From positions 24,160,501 to 24,224,500 of the forward strand of contig NC_058496.1 in the NCBI RefSeq assembly GCF_020382885.2: a stretch of DNA of 64,000 nt, written 5' to 3'. Under the pieces are notes generated by a model, which saw only the letters and a list, made by a program, of their open reading frames with translations, did not search any database and had not been told where the DNA came from. Shown piece after piece: positions 1 through 12,899 of the stretch. Both the position numbers and the translations under genes were made by a program. The stretch's first letter is position 1, and the number at the start of each line of letters is the position of its first letter. Source of the DNA: Scatophagus argus (Eukaryota > Chordata > Actinopteri > Scatophagidae).

Positions 1-340
1 TAATATCCTTTATATAATCATGTGTTTCACAAAGTGGTGAACCTCATCCTCTCCCTGCTTGTGAACAACTGACCCTTTGGAGAACACCCCTTTCATACCT
101 AATCATGATACTATCACCTGTTGCCAATGAAACCGTTTACCTGTGGATGGTTTGTTGCATCAGTCCCAACTTATTTAAAACATGTTGCTGGCATCAAATT
201 TATGTCAATCAATGAAGGTGATAAAGTATACTATATTGTATTTGGACAATAAAGGACAATATTGGACAATTAAGAATATTTCGAAAAGGACTTATTTATG
301 TTTTATACAACATCCAAACTTTTGTGGAACTGGCGCTGCA
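1..340. mobile_element. Decayed end of a DNA transposon (Kolobok-like?)
   Basis: The block resembles the 3' end of a very common teleost DNA transposon: a stretch on 'gttgctggcatcaaattt', an 'acaataaagg' segment, then 'acaacatccaaacttttgtgg' near the end. No open transposase is left, and the short open frame at 182-367 is a by-product. The family name is from memory and unsure; that it is repetitive is more certain. Confidence 0.4.
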
Positions 341-1070
341 TCTCAGGAACAACAGCGCTTTACCTGAAAGCCGCTGTTTTCTTTTGATTGGCTATATCTG
401 TACTGATTTCAACACCTGAACTTGAGTATCATCCAATACCAAGCATCAATCCAATCCCATTGCCTTAAAAAAAAGCATATTATTTTTTAATGACTATATT
501 CTACTAACCCTGTATGAGGGCAACCAGATTGCAGTGTTGTCTATCAAACTGAAAAAGAACATAAATATTAAGAAATATAAGTTTGCTGACATGGGCTTAA
601 AGTTACACAAGTAGCTTGCCATTTATGGATATTGACTACTTGTGCAGTTGAAGAAAATCTTGGTTGGACATAGCTGCTGCTTGTGAAGTAGCGGGGTCCA
701 GTTTCAGTGCAAATAAATAACGTGGCATTGGTAATCAAAGAACCTTACTCAAAACAGCATATATGCTATAAAGTATGTCTATAAATGTCTATAATTTTAA
801 ATTCTGGTATGAATGGACAAATGTGAGTACAATGCACCGGAAAAACAGCAATAACTCATTGTTTTTCTCATTCTCATTTGACTTCATTTTTTGGAGGACA
901 ATTGGTATGCTTAAGTTTTACCTATCTCCTTGTAATGAAGGACTCCTTAAAAGGCTAAGACACTCTTTGAGACATTGCACGTAGTATAGAGTGACAAACC
1001 TGACTTATATATATTGGCTGATGTAATAGAGGGTACTGCATAAAAACGTGTTGGATGTATATCAGCAGGA
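341..1070. other. AT-rich intergenic stretch
   Basis: No coding exon, RNA gene or clear repeat was seen here. The short open frames have no recognisable protein content. Confidence 0.5.
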
Positions 1071-1076
1071 TTTAAG

Positions 1077-1082
1077 TTTATT
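1077..1082 (-). terminator. Possible poly(A) signal of a minus-strand transcript
   Basis: Read on the minus strand this is AATAAA within 'ttaaaataaac', about 630 nt downstream of the stop codon of the candidate terminal exon at 1710-1903. The 61-codon frame at 1094-1279 would then lie in the 3' UTR. Confidence 0.3.
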
Positions 1083-1709
1083 TTAATCTAAATTTACACA
1101 ATCCATTTTTTCTGGAAACACAGCAAGGAAAAACCAGTTGCCCATACTACTGGCAAGAAAGCACTCATAATTCCTTTCGAGATAAGAGGCCTCCTTATCT
1201 GTTGATCCAAAATGTGTTGAGAGAACATGGATGTATCTGAAGAAAGCTGGAAACGGTTCAGAAGGACAATTGTTAGCATGAGGCTGCTGTTATCTCCAAC
1301 ACTGCCACTGAGAAGCTTTGAGTGTGTGACTGAATTTTTTATATTTTAATATAACCAATCAAATATAGACCTTGCTTCTTTAATTTCCAACGCTTGACTA
1401 AGAAAGCAGCCTTGATGAAGTTTAAAAACCCACAGTACCATCATCATAAAAGTGATCACCAATTTAAAGCCAGTCATACTAAAAAGAAAAAAAAACTGTG
1501 TGCACGCCTGATCACGTTATACTATAACCATAACCAGTTCCATTTAAAGGAAAAACAACACCAAACCACATCTTGGCTCAACCGAATAAAACCAGTCAAT
1601 GGCATCAATGGAATGTCTCCTGTGCAGTTGGGAACTGAGCTGGCTTTCTTGGCCCTTCAGTCTTTTTCAAAGCATTCTCTTTAAGCGGACGCCAGCTTCA
1701 ATGAACGTC

Positions 1710-1903
1710 TCACAGAGTTAGCTCTAACTCCTGGGAGATGAAGGCAGCCAGTGCCCTGGAAAAGCCCAACTCTTCAAAGGCTTGTGTGGTCGTTCCTCTG
1801 GAGAAGGTGATGTAATCACAGAAATGTCTCTTGTCTGACAGTTTACGGAGGAAGGTGGAAGCATGGGAGCTCCACAGAGAAGAAAACTGGGTTGACAGGA
1901 GTG
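1710..1903 (-). CDS. Candidate terminal exon of an unidentified gene
   Basis: On the minus strand a good acceptor (pyrimidine-rich, ending ATCTTAG) opens at 1903 into 64 codons ending in TGA at 1710. Codon use looks like real protein. Recognisable pieces are RKLSDKRHFCDY, then FSRGTTTQAFEELGFSRAL, then a C-terminus SQELELTL. I do not recognise the family. The entering phase needs one base from the previous exon. Possible partners are 2013-2089 and a start at 3316 (see those entries); the phases can be made to fit but the joins are unproved. It could also be a chance open frame. The call rests on the splice signal, the open frame and the downstream AATAAA at 1077. Confidence 0.35.
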
Positions 1904-2012
1904 CTAAGATAAAACCAAACTTTTAAAACAAAATGCAAATTTGAACAAAGTACAAGGCTGTGTCGAGAGGGCGGTGAATTCGCACCGACCAAAAATCAAA
2001 TGCTGCTACGCG

Positions 2013-2089
2013 TGATACACTGTCTCCTCAGAAAGCCATTGTGACACATAATCCTCCATTCGATGCTTCTCTTTGTTGCCTGCAAGCCA
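2013..2089 (-). other. Possible internal exon of the same unidentified gene
   Basis: On the minus strand two acceptors lie 10 nt apart (CTTCTAG ending at 2090, TTGCAG ending at 2080). One downstream frame reads EKHRMEDYVSQWLSEETVYH before a stop. Another stays open to a weak CGC|GTAGCA donor and would match the phase of the exon at 1903. The two readings conflict, so only 'possible exon' is justified. Confidence 0.2.
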
Positions 2090-3199
2090 CTAGAAGAAAT
2101 AGAAAATATTTTCTGACAAGCTGAGCCATTTTAAAATCATCACTAACGAAAAAAGAACATGAGGCATCATGGATTTAGAGTAACAAAATTACAATGGAGC
2201 AGCTTCTAACAACTGTAGCAGGTTTTTGATTAACAGCTGATGTATGGCCTGTACGAGCGTAACAAGAGCCAGAAGGGCAGGAAATGATCTCATGCCAAAC
2301 AAGTCCGGACAGGACCAGAGCTGACAGCCTCTTCACTCGATATCTATTTAAGCCTTGCAAACAACGCCTGCGGTGTCATCATCACATGTTATTACCACCA
2401 GCAAAATGCAGGTAAATTCTGACTAAGGTCTCTTCTACCATGCTGCTTGAGCAAATAACAGTGCACCTGCTACTGTGACTGGCAGACAGACAACTGCTTT
2501 TTTTCTCAAAGATCAGTGAGATTTATTCAAAGAGTAATGCTGCCTTGCCCATACTTCAGTAATGTGTTGGTTATATCACTGAATGGTATCAATGACAACA
2601 AGTGGGTACCATACAAAGTTACTGTCAACAACCAGAATCACAAAACAAATTATATAATTCAAAACATTAGCAGCTTAGTCAACCACGTCCTCTCCCAAAT
2701 TGTGAATTAAAAACTGTGCACTTTAATTTTACAATTTTTCATAAACATTTGCTGTTAGATGCTCCAACATAAAAATCTACGACACAGTATCAGGTGCAAT
2801 TGCTTCATTACATACCGAGTCTTTTCTGCATCAGAAATGAGATGAAAGATTTAAACGTTACACAAAAGGAATGTCTATTAATTCAAAAAGTCAAGACTGT
2901 TGTGGTTTTTACGTTTTTACTAAGTTAAAAAACAGACAATAGCAAGCCCTTGCTTCCTTTTTATCCAGTACATGATGGATATTTTGCTACATATACAGTA
3001 GCTTCGACTGTTGCTTCCCTCAGTGCTCAATGGTGGTAATGATAGTAATCGAAGCTTAGTGCACGACTGCATTCGGTCATTCTAGATATAAGCATCCACC
3101 AAACTGCTTCAGTGTCAAGTATACATGTAAAAGAGTCAGACACTCACACTTTAAAGCATTGCTTAACATCAATAATAACAATAAACAGGCTATACTATC

Positions 3200-3530
3200 C
3201 ACCAAGGTCAGGCTCGCCAGTAAACAGTAAACAAACTCCTGGTCACCGCGGAGACAAGCTCAGCATCCCGCTCTTGATTTTCCCTACCTGCCGTTCTCTC
3301 TGCGCTCTGCCAGCATCTCAGATCACCAGCAGCAGAAAAGATAAAAATTATCCACTGTATACCCAGACCGACTCCTTTTCCCCAAAAACTGTCGTCTTTC
3401 TGACAAGGAAAAGCGGCGACAATGGTGTCATGCCTTCCCCTCACGGCGGAGTGAGAAGAGGAGAGACTGAGCGCGGAGGCATAGCTTGTCTTCATTGGCA
3501 GTGCCAGGGGCTTTGTTCACCAGCCAGCAT
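3200..3530. promoter_or_regulatory. CpG-enriched block, promoter-like
   Basis: CpG dinucleotides are frequent here (for example 'caccgcggag', 'agcggcgac', 'cacggcggag', 'gagcgcggagg') in a window that is otherwise strongly CpG-depleted. It ends against a TG/GA microsatellite. It most likely drives a minus-strand transcript through the donor at 3287. Confidence 0.35.
3288..3316 (-). CDS. Possible first coding exon (MLAERRENG...)
   Basis: On the minus strand an ATG at 3316 with a G at -3 opens MLAERRENG and reaches a good donor, GGCAG|GTAGGG, at 3287. An in-frame TGA lies shortly upstream of the ATG. The block sits in locally CpG-rich sequence (about 3,200-3,600), as expected for a fish promoter and first exon. 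It could start the transcript that ends near 1,077. The product is unknown. Confidence 0.25.
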
Positions 3531-3533
3531 ATA

Positions 3534-3580
3534 GTGTGTGTGTGTGTGTGTGAGAGAGAGAGTGAGTGTGTGTGTGTGTG
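3534..3580. repeat. (TG)n/(GA)n compound microsatellite
   Basis: A TG tract, a short GA tract and a second TG tract are joined directly. Confidence 0.9.
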
Positions 3581-5130
3581 GCCTGCCGGGACTGGCACAG
3601 CTGATCCCCCCCTGACACCGGGTGGGGTGTACAGGGCTATAGAGGAGGAACAGTGTGGGGGAGGCTATGGCCATCACAGCAAAAGGAACATACCATTTAG
3701 ACCAAAAGGGGAGGGGGCATCCATAACCCACAGTAGTGAGCACCATTAAAAATTCATTTTATGGGGATTTAGCCATCACTATGTATGTTCATTATGTATG
3801 TCTGTGCTCAGTGAGTTCATATTAACTTTGCATTATGATGACTTCAAACACATAGGGAAGAGAAAAAGTTTTCTCAAGACTGACATATTGATACTGATGC
3901 TTTTTTTTGGTAAAAATAAAGTGATAATGTATCGTAATTTCTATGCAATCTACTTTGAGTTCCCTCCGTGTTCTTAAACAACAGGATACTAGCGCTGAGA
4001 CAATTAGTCCATTAAACCCACATTGTGTAGTTGACACAGCTATGAATCATTCAATGAAAACAAAAGACACAAGTTGCAAGAGATCATGGGAGTCGTACTG
4101 TTAGCACAGTAAACAAAGTTAAAGATGAATTGGGCTGATATTGCAGTGATACTGTTATCTTGATTTCTTTCAGCCATGATAACTGTGTAGTCAAACTTTC
4201 ATAATGAGACAACCCTAGCAGCAATCACAGACTTTCTTCCTCACTCGCCAACACCATAAACTTGAAGAAAATGCCGATTTGTACATTGTTGAAAGCATTT
4301 GGAATAATGTAATGATAATGTATGACAGCATATACAAACAAAAATCAACTTTTCTTCAATGCAAATTATTTCTTTCATAAGAAAAGAAATTATTAAACTT
4401 TACATCTCCAAATGAAGCAACTGGAAAGAGCTACAAATAACAATTAAGTGAAAATGAGCTGTACACCCAAACTGTCTGATTTTACTGAACAAAAGCTGGT
4501 GTAACAGATTTATATAACAAAATAGATCTCAGTTCATTATATCATTTTACAGTATGCTTATAAATTCACCAGGCTGAGGTAATTTATCACATTTGTGAAG
4601 CCTCTTGTTAACCTTTTCTCTGCTTAGTTTCCGGACCTGATCGGGAAGCAGGGGAGATTTTCCTCCTGGACTGAAGCTAACCCTTTCACTTCACTTCACC
4701 CAGCACACAGGGGCTCTGCTTGGTTTTGATAAGTCGTAGCATTTATTTACTGACTGACTGTGACTCGCACTGGAAATTTACAGTCAACTCAAATTTATGG
4801 CTAACTCATGCCATCACTGGCCACTCGCTCTCTTGCTTCACCACTTATTCACATATGTACCGCTCTAGAAGCAGTACACATGTGAATAATAAAATTACTC
4901 TAGTAACACTCTATTTTCAACTATGGAGAACAGCTGTTCAAACCGGGTCATGAATTCCACAGTTTTCCTAGTAACTGCTTTGGTCTTTTCACTGAAAAGA
5001 CAGCATAGGCTGCTGACTTGCGTCTGGCACTGAGCTCTAGCTAGCTTTAGTTTTGGCCATTTTTCCTTCGCTTGCATCTTCTTCACTCACGGTAAAGAGC
5101 TTGTTAGCATGTGGCTGTGAACTTGGTAGA
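3581..5130. other. Intergenic, no gene seen
   Basis: AT-rich sequence with no convincing exon on either strand. The right part (from about 4,600) may belong to the decayed hAT element described next, but I cannot fix its left end. Confidence 0.4.
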
Positions 5131-5139
5131 TATGGAAGA

Positions 5140-5222
5140 CTGACCGGCCAGTGTCCGGCCTAGGCCAAGAAAGCGGAAAAGCAGCTAATTCCGAGCCCTT
5201 GCCGGTCAATCGGTGCATCTCT
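5140..5222. mobile_element. hAT-type element end (TIR 'tagagatgcaccgatt')
   Basis: The right end reads 'ccggtcaatcggtgcatctcta', the reverse complement of the terminal motif TAGAGATGCACCGATTGACCGG that is widespread in fish hAT-like elements, with several CCGG repeats inside. No transposase frame survives and the matching left end was not found. Confidence 0.5.
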
Positions 5223-8200
5223 AGTCAGTAACACATTACTCCGGCTTCATGTATGATTTATTCTTAATTCATTCCATTTTTGAGGAAAATGAAGTAGGAA
5301 ATGCTACAACAAATCTGTTAGTAAATGCCATAAAGAGACAAAAATCAACAACATGTTTGACCACCTCTCAATACTTGGCTCTCATTAGCTCAATGGTACT
5401 GAAGATGTAGGTCTACGAAAATAGGTCATACATGCAGTTTCATGTCAAAAAAGGCTCATTACTTTCCTAAAACAGCTGCAAACTATAGTCTCAAGTAAAA
5501 ACTACACATTTGGTGATCTAGTCAGTATTGACATCAGCTGCACTGTGGTGTATGTGGTATACTCTTTGTAATGATGGAGCATCATACAGTGCAAAGGTGT
5601 GGCTCACCAATGTGTTTTTAATAGTTTATGGACAATAATAGAGCTCTATGGTTAAGAGGATTACTATGCAGATAATATTTTTTGGTAGTATCAATTTACT
5701 GTTGGTTTTGGTCTTTTCAGTTGATTTGTTGACAATAAAAAATACGAAATATGCCAGCTTTATCTTTTTACCAGAATGAATAAATCAACTCACTGTAATA
5801 AATGAGCAGACGAATACTGTAAATATGTGACTATTTGTATGTATGTATGCTACAAAGATTCAGTGCATATACACAAAGCATATGTGCATACGACAGTATG
5901 TGTGTGTATTGCAGTGCTCTGCTGGCTCTCATGATGTGTAGGCTGTTTCCCTGTGGGCTAATTATGAATCATCCTCTCCTACTTTTTGACTGCACGCTGC
6001 TTCAAGAATGCAACAACTGCTAATGTGCAAATAAAGTCTGGTGTCTGACATGGCATCTTTAGTGAGAAACGCCACACACGCACCCCATGCCATGCAACTC
6101 AACACAACACAAGCTGTCCCTTTTTTTGCAATGCATTTTACATGGCCTGAGAAAGCTTGCTTGGTGCACTGAGAGGGAAATTAGCACTGGCCTTGTGCTG
6201 TATTATCCACAAGATTTTAATGTAGATATGTAGCTACAATTAATCAATAACAAGCACCCCACAAAGCACAGAATCCACATTGTTGCTCCCATCCCACCAG
6301 AGAGAGAGATGCACAGATAAAAATGAAATCTCAGAGCCTTGAGTCTTTCTATGCTATTTAAATCTATGGTCTCACCCGCCCCCATCTTATAAAAACGTCT
6401 ATTTGTAATCTACAAATCTTTTTTTCTTTTCCAATTTGGCCTCAGGCATAACACTCTTCAAAATGCTGTCATAGCACCTACAACAAACCATTATTAGCAA
6501 TTGTTCATTTACAACAATTACTACATCTCCTCAGACTCCTAAAGCAAAAGCAAAACAAAGTAAGAAATTTAAGTCATCAACTTGGGCCCTGACAAAACAA
6601 TAAAAAGAAAAAAACAACATTTACAGCATACCGCTTACAATTATTGGTTTTAGATTTATATTTGATGATTACATTTTGGAATGTTTTTTGCCCTGTCTTG
6701 CTTGATAATTAAGCAACTGTTAGTTGCAGCCCCATACTTGATCTGTAGATGTCTGACAAGCACTAACACAAAAGCATTAGGCAGCAATAAGCATCAATTA
6801 AAATATGTGCCGTCCCTTGTCAAAATCTGAGCTATCTATAACAGGTCATAAGGGTTGCAAAATATGTCCTTGTCTACTGGGTACGAAGGCTGATAAATTC
6901 AGCAAGCACTTTTACACATTTAATATCCAAATAGCTTTTTAGAACTAGAACTAGAACCAAACTCCCGGGTAGATCTTCCAACTACACCTGGTGAGATGAA
7001 TCAGTTTCTGGTACAAAACTCATATGCATAAATTTATCAGCTTTTGAATGGTGGGCACAATGTAACAAAGGTTCAGCAAGGTCATAATATAATGTTGATA
7101 CAGTTAAATGACTAAACTGTCACATGAAGCAGCTGCCCCATGAAACAAACTGCAAAAACTAGAGAAACATAGATGAAATAAAGAAAACTACAGCTGTAGA
7201 TGTAGGGACAATGAAAGCACAGAGGCAGAAAAGCAGAAGAAAAAAGGCTATAGTTATAATGTTATTTCATCATACCAGCTACCCCCACTTCTTAAGTAAT
7301 GTCAGTAAATCACAGCAAAATAGGAGCTCAGCAGATGATTTCTGTAGTCTGGAGAATGCCCGATGAATATTACAATCTAAGTTTAACATATTGTGTAAAT
7401 TTGAAAAACAACAATACAGTAATAATTTGGATGTTTGAGGGTTGAATTTTTGGCTTTGACAAACTAATTACAGGTGGTCATATTTCATGTTCTTGCCAAC
7501 ATTCTTTTGTCCATTTGTTCATGATAAATTTCATGTGACATTATTGCTTCTCTATAACATCCAGAGTCCTCTTTGCCTAACAAACTGATTTTTATTCTTT
7601 ATGTCCAGGTTAAGATTCACCAAAACAGAAAATAATTGTCTGTATGTGCTACGCATGTGGCATTAAAGATCGATGGTTGGCAGGGTTGTGTTTTCTACTG
7701 TTGTTATGTGAAAAGTTACAGCTTTAGATTTGATGTACAGATACAGTTTAACACCTTGATGAAAATGAGTCTGAAAGTGTGTGAACAATGTGAACGTGTC
7801 AAAAAGTCTATTTCATTCAGAGCAAAGGGCTGTAACTCACTGTTCATAAAAGCTTGTAAACAGAGCAAAGGTGGCTAATGTAAAATCTGTCAGTTATTGG
7901 TTGTTAGTAAAAACAAAACAAAAAAAATTCTATGTTTATATGTTTTCGTGGTTTAGTGCCTTGCTTATTTGAAAGCATGAAGAGAAGTAACATCCATTGT
8001 CTTCGTCCAGGGGTAATGTACTTATTCATACTGAATATTTTTTGTTTTAGTTTGGGTTGCAGCGGTTCATGAATATTATTTTCAGGGCCCCAGATGACAT
8101 CTTCAAATTGATTCTTTTGTCCCGCTTGCAGTTAAAAACCAAAAGTTATTCAATCTTGTCAATCTGCTCATTTTTTTCAGCTGTATTTCATGATTAACTC

Positions 8201-10440
8201 CAGCTAATTAGCTTATTTGCTAGGGCAGATTTCTGTAAAAATCTGACTTCAAATACATGCAAGTATAAAAATCAGAGCCTTCCACTCACAGTACAAACAC
8301 ACAAGACCCAGTATGCAAAAAGAAATTCAGCTACTGTCAAAATGCTGCAGAAGCAGGTGCAGCCCACACATTAACAGCTGCTTTAACCAATCATATTACT
8401 GTTACACTAATTATATTAGATTAGAACATTCAAATAATGGTAGGTTATCTTCAAAAGTGGGTGACAGCGTAAAGAGACTTACTGTAGCTACATTCAGTCC
8501 TTTAACAGCTTTTTGGTTGTTGCTGCCAGTCATTTCTCAGTCTGCTTAGTCTTTGCTTTTCTTTGAAGTGCTGGGGTTGGTATGACTAATTATTAATATG
8601 ACCAAATATCCTGAAATTTCACCATCCCTAATTCTTTACGATTTACAGAGGGTTGTGTTGTTCTCCCATTTAATGTAAGAGCTTAACTAGACTCAGCTCC
8701 AATTTAGATGAACTACATGAAATGGGTTAGATGAACCACTGGTTTCTAGGTCAGGAGTATGAATACAAAAATGGGCAGGCACCAATATTTATGGTTCTCA
8801 TGATTATAGATAATACATTTATAACATAGAAATTTAGTTTTATGAAACTGTCTTTTTTGTAATCACTTTCTCCATTTAAAACATTTTTTTCCTTACATAT
8901 GCTCATTATCTGTTTAAATTATGCTGTTTTAGAAACCTGCATTTGTCCACTGTAACCCCTTTAAATTTATTCTCTGGGGCAGATAAAGGAGCATGAGATT
9001 CTTTTTAAAATGCAGTAACCCAGCAGTAAACATCAATGTGGTCAAGCTCATACTATTCAGCTTCTCCTGCAAGAGGAGTTTGTGAAGTCCTTGTTTTTAA
9101 ACTTGCTGGAAGGAAATTACAAATTATTATTGTGGTTAAAAGTTCACATTCCATCTCTGCACACATGTAACAAAGAGTTACAGTGGACACGATGTTGTTG
9201 TTATTGTTGGCAGGTGAAGCCATAAAGCCATAAAAGGATAAACAACTGATGTAATATGTAAGATCTATAACAATACTATCAAGTATGATTGAATCAGATA
9301 TAAATTAAACTGGTGATTGAAGATTGTTATTAACAGTCTTTCTAGTAGGACAACATTTCAGACTTAATTACCTGATTGAGTTAAACAACTTGATGCTAAA
9401 CATAAAATATGTCACTCACTACACTGTCTAATAAAGTGGAAAAAGTGGGTAAATGTTGGCTGTCACTGATTAAGTTTGCCCACAACCCTTTGGGCAAATG
9501 ATCATTGATTGTTTTACTTTGTAAAGATGAAAAATTGTCATTGTTTTAGATGGTCAATTTTGACACTGGATATGATGCAATTTTTCTGCCCTGACTGCAA
9601 ACGTGCACAGCTACAGCTTCAGACACTGGGTTCAGTTATTACACATAGGGGGAAGCCAAACATTGCACAAATGGCAGAAGAATGAAGATGTGTTTAACAA
9701 TATAATATTTAATATACTATTTCAAGTTATTTTAGTCCTTATATCAGGAAGTTCTTTTACCCAATCATTTTTCCATATACTTTAAAAGGTCCCTAAAACG
9801 ATTTGCGTGGAAACACACAATATGTTTCTAAAAAGACCGACAATGAGGATTTCCACTGTTTGCTTTCAATTTGATCTATAACTTGGGATCATATCGTTTA
9901 ACGTTACTCTGACATAGACAGTGCCCTACTCTAGTGTCTGCAATTACCAGCAGGGAGAAAACCTGCAGAAGTAAAACCATGTCTGTCATGTGATCGTTGT
10001 CTGTCTCGTAGCTCACCACTCACAAAGCCAAGGGGCACAGTAAACACTGCAACAGCATGACACAACTTTGAAATAATGTCAGTTGCACCATACCCATTGG
10101 ACACATTTAGCCCAAGCCTACAAGCCAGAATGAGCTGCCGTTAGGTAGTTAGGTGAGTGTACAAGCAGCCAGGCAGTCAACCGTGTAATCGGGAACAATG
10201 CACTGGCCAGTGGTCACACAGGTGACTTGAAGTTGCGTGTCAGGAGCACAGCAGAGTCTGTGAGCACGAAAGAAGGCCAATGTAATCACACTAAATATGC
10301 CAGTCACTGCTCCTTCAGCACCAACAGACCTTGGCTATTATTAGCTAGTCGTAAGGTTACAACAAATCTGCCTAGCCACCCAAAAATTTATATTAAGAAA
10401 TCCATCCAACGCAAACTATAGTTGTGCTCTTAATGGTTTG
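5223..10440. other. Long intergenic region without identifiable genes
   Basis: All open frames are short (60-80 codons) and without recognisable domains. Composition is AT-rich and CpG-poor. I saw no clear transposon, RNA gene or splice-bounded exon; remote or non-coding genes cannot be excluded by eye. Confidence 0.45.
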
Positions 10441-10449
10441 CTTAACTTA

Positions 10450-10960
10450 CACCAGTCTGCGCCCTCATGTGTTTTCCAGTGACTGTAATCCATTATATTC
10501 CTTAAAGCGCCACAATGTAAGGACACTGATTGAAAACACAACACAGCAGCAAAAACGCAGCGTATGAGCGAAATACTGACGCTAGCTTAGCTTACATCAC
10601 TACCGCCAGTTAGCTAACGACCAGCTGATCGCACTAGCATCGCGGCATCTGAACGACAACTGTCAAGCTAAACGGTGACGCTGGCCTTTAGTAGATACAC
10701 TACAAATAAACAAGCTGGTTTGTGTTTCAGGAGTAACAGTGGATACGTCTTGCCTTTCTGGGCGTGACTGTTGGCACGCTAACATTAGCTTTAACGTTAC
10801 TGTAGATGAAACCTAACGTGAACGCGAGTCGAGATTCACATTCCTGCCTTTGCTAGCTAACTCGCATGCTAGGCAGCTAGCAGCGCAGTGCTAGCTAGCC
10901 ACTCCAGAGACCACTGTGTCTTTGGTGTAACCGCCATCCCCTTACCAGTATGCGGTAAAA
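10450..10960. promoter_or_regulatory. CpG-rich block, likely promoter of an unidentified transcript
   Basis: About 30 CpGs occur in 500 bp (for example 'gatcgcactagcatcgcggc', 'gaacgcgagtcgag'), against a CpG-poor background. On the minus strand a transcript starting near 11,050-11,200 would reach a good donor, CATACTG|GTAAGG, at 10,946-10,947. No coding frame is obvious, so a non-coding first exon is the simplest reading. Direction is uncertain. Confidence 0.4.
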
Positions 10961-11353
10961 TCCTTCGGCTTGAACGTCGATGATAACCCCCAATGTGTCT
11001 GTTACGTGGGGCACTCCAAGTGTATCCATATGTCACAAACCATGCTTTACTCCAAAAGTGGTCACTGCTTCCTTTCCTTCCTCCTGGTAGCCATTTTTCC
11101 TCAATATCCAAACAAACGTCCCAGCCAGGTCCCAGCGCTGATTTTCCTCCAAACAGCATCCTCCACTCAGCCCCAATGGAGGCCACATCTGAAAGACAAA
11201 CCTGACATCTGTTGGATGAATGGGAGAACACACCTGGATTTAAGGGACACGTTAATTTCGTTTAAAATTCTCTCTATGTTAGAGCTAAAAAGAATAAACC
11301 CATTAACACATACATTGCCGTTTTTCTTTAGTTTTGCTTTGCCATTTTTTTGA

Positions 11354-12149
11354 GTGTGTCTGGGCTCACCTTTTTTAGTTTTTTTTTTTTAATCATTGTT
11401 ATGTTTCTTTCGTGATTACTTTATTATTTATTTTGAAGAAAGTCGTTTTAGCAGAAAAGGAGACAAATAGGAAGAGAATAATGTATAAGTATAAGTTCAT
11501 CCACTGATTTTAGAAAATCTACATTTTTATTAGAGGCTACTTGAAGACTGTGCATGTATTATGTATACGAGGATGCAGAGAGAAACAGTCCATCTAACAG
11601 TTCCTGACCTACTGAATTTCTTATTGAACCATACAACAGTAAACAGGCTTTCACCACTGAGAAGTTTTAAGGATTTTACAGGAGTGAAGTAAGTAAGATC
11701 ACAGTGTGTTTACGTGTGCATTTATGATGTATCATGTAATCTCGGAAAACAGAACGAGGAATTTTATCATTTGAGTTTTTGTTAAAATGTAGATACCCGT
11801 GAACTGGTTGGTTGGTCAGCCCAGCTTGGAAAAACACATGATTTAACATATTTTTGATCACCTGCTGGATAAGTTCTGTGAAACTCTTTGAACTTTCTTA
11901 TCATTTGTTGACTGTTGCAAATGAATGATCAGTACAAAATTGTCCCCATATTTAGTTGAGTTCATTTTCAGTATGTTGGATAGTCCAGATTGTATTTATT
12001 TTAGTAACTGAGGTACCTTTAAGATACTAAATAAATGTAATTTCAACCTCGACCTCAAATACATTTTTTGACAAGTATTTGGAGTTTTGCTGTAAGTTCC
12101 TGAAGTGCTGGATCAGATCTGCGAGCTTTAGACTTAGTAAAACACCAGT
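11354..12149. other. Intergenic, no gene seen
   Basis: AT-rich DNA with T-runs and no exon or repeat I can name. Confidence 0.5.
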
Positions 12150-12891
12150 AAAACAAAGGAGAGGGTGATTGACTTCCGGAGAAGGACATTACCACTTACA
12201 CCAGTGAACATCCAGGGCTCGGACATCGAGATTGTGGACAGTTTTCAGTACCTGGGTGTTCACCTCAACCATAAACTGGACTGGTCACATAACACCGATG
12301 CCCTGTACAAGAAGGGCCAAAGTTTCCTCCACCTTCTGAGGAGACTGAGGTCCTTTGGAGTGTGCAGGCCCCTGCTACAGACATTTTATGACTCTGTGGT
12401 AGCCTCTGCTGTTCACTGTGCTGTGGTCTGTTGGGGACCGGGCAGCACGGACCGGGACAGGAAGAGACTGAACAAGCTGGTCAGGAAGGACAGCTCTGTT
12501 CTGGGCTGCCCATTAGACTCTGTGGAGGAGGTGGGTGAGAGGAGGACATTAGCCAAGCTGACATCCATCATGGACAACACCTCTCACCCTCTGCATCAGA
12601 CAGTTGAACAGCTCCTTCAGCGGCAGACTGCTACACCCCCAGTGTAGGAAGGAGCGCTACCGCAAGTCCTTCATTCCCACTGCTGTTAGACTGTATAATT
12701 CTATGGTCTAGTCCTCATTTCCTCCCTTAAGAGGACTTGTATATAGCTGTATATTGTACTGTTTTTACTTTACCTTGTAAATTGTTAATTTATTTTACCT
12801 CTACATTCTTTTTTAACTGTTTTTGCACACTTTCTGCACTCCTCTTCTGTTCTTGTGAGCTGCCACAACAAGTTCATCTTATCTTATCTTA
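12150..12891 (+). mobile_element. 5'-truncated CR1/L2-group LINE, 3' end with (CTTAT)n tail
   Basis: The frame at 12165-12647 encodes the C-terminal end of a fish non-LTR retrotransposon polymerase: DFRRR, FQYLGVHLNHKLDWS, then LLRRLRSFGVCRPLLQTFYDS and KRLNKLVRK. The usual continuation (ERYRKSFIPTAVRLYNS) follows at 12653-12712 in another frame, so a frameshift lies near 12,640. A 3' UTR and a short (CTTAT)n tail at 12874-12891 end the copy. The reverse transcriptase core is absent by 5' truncation. Not functional. Confidence 0.85.
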
Positions 12892-12899
12892 GATGGACT

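Noticed and set aside
1094..1279. 61-codon hydrophobic minus-strand frame
   Set aside because: More likely 3' UTR just before the AATAAA at 1077; no acceptor in phase.
2175..2360. Minus-strand reading MRSFPALLALVTLVQA that looks like a signal peptide
   Set aside because: It ends after about 32 codons with no donor in a useful place and no chemokine- or hormone-like continuation.
10869..11231. 120-codon minus-strand frame in the CpG-rich block
   Set aside because: Overlaps several equally long frames on both strands, a usual effect of higher GC, and shows no domain.
12165..12647. 160-codon open frame as a host gene
   Set aside because: Its content is the C-terminal part of a fish LINE polymerase, with a LINE 3' tail after it.
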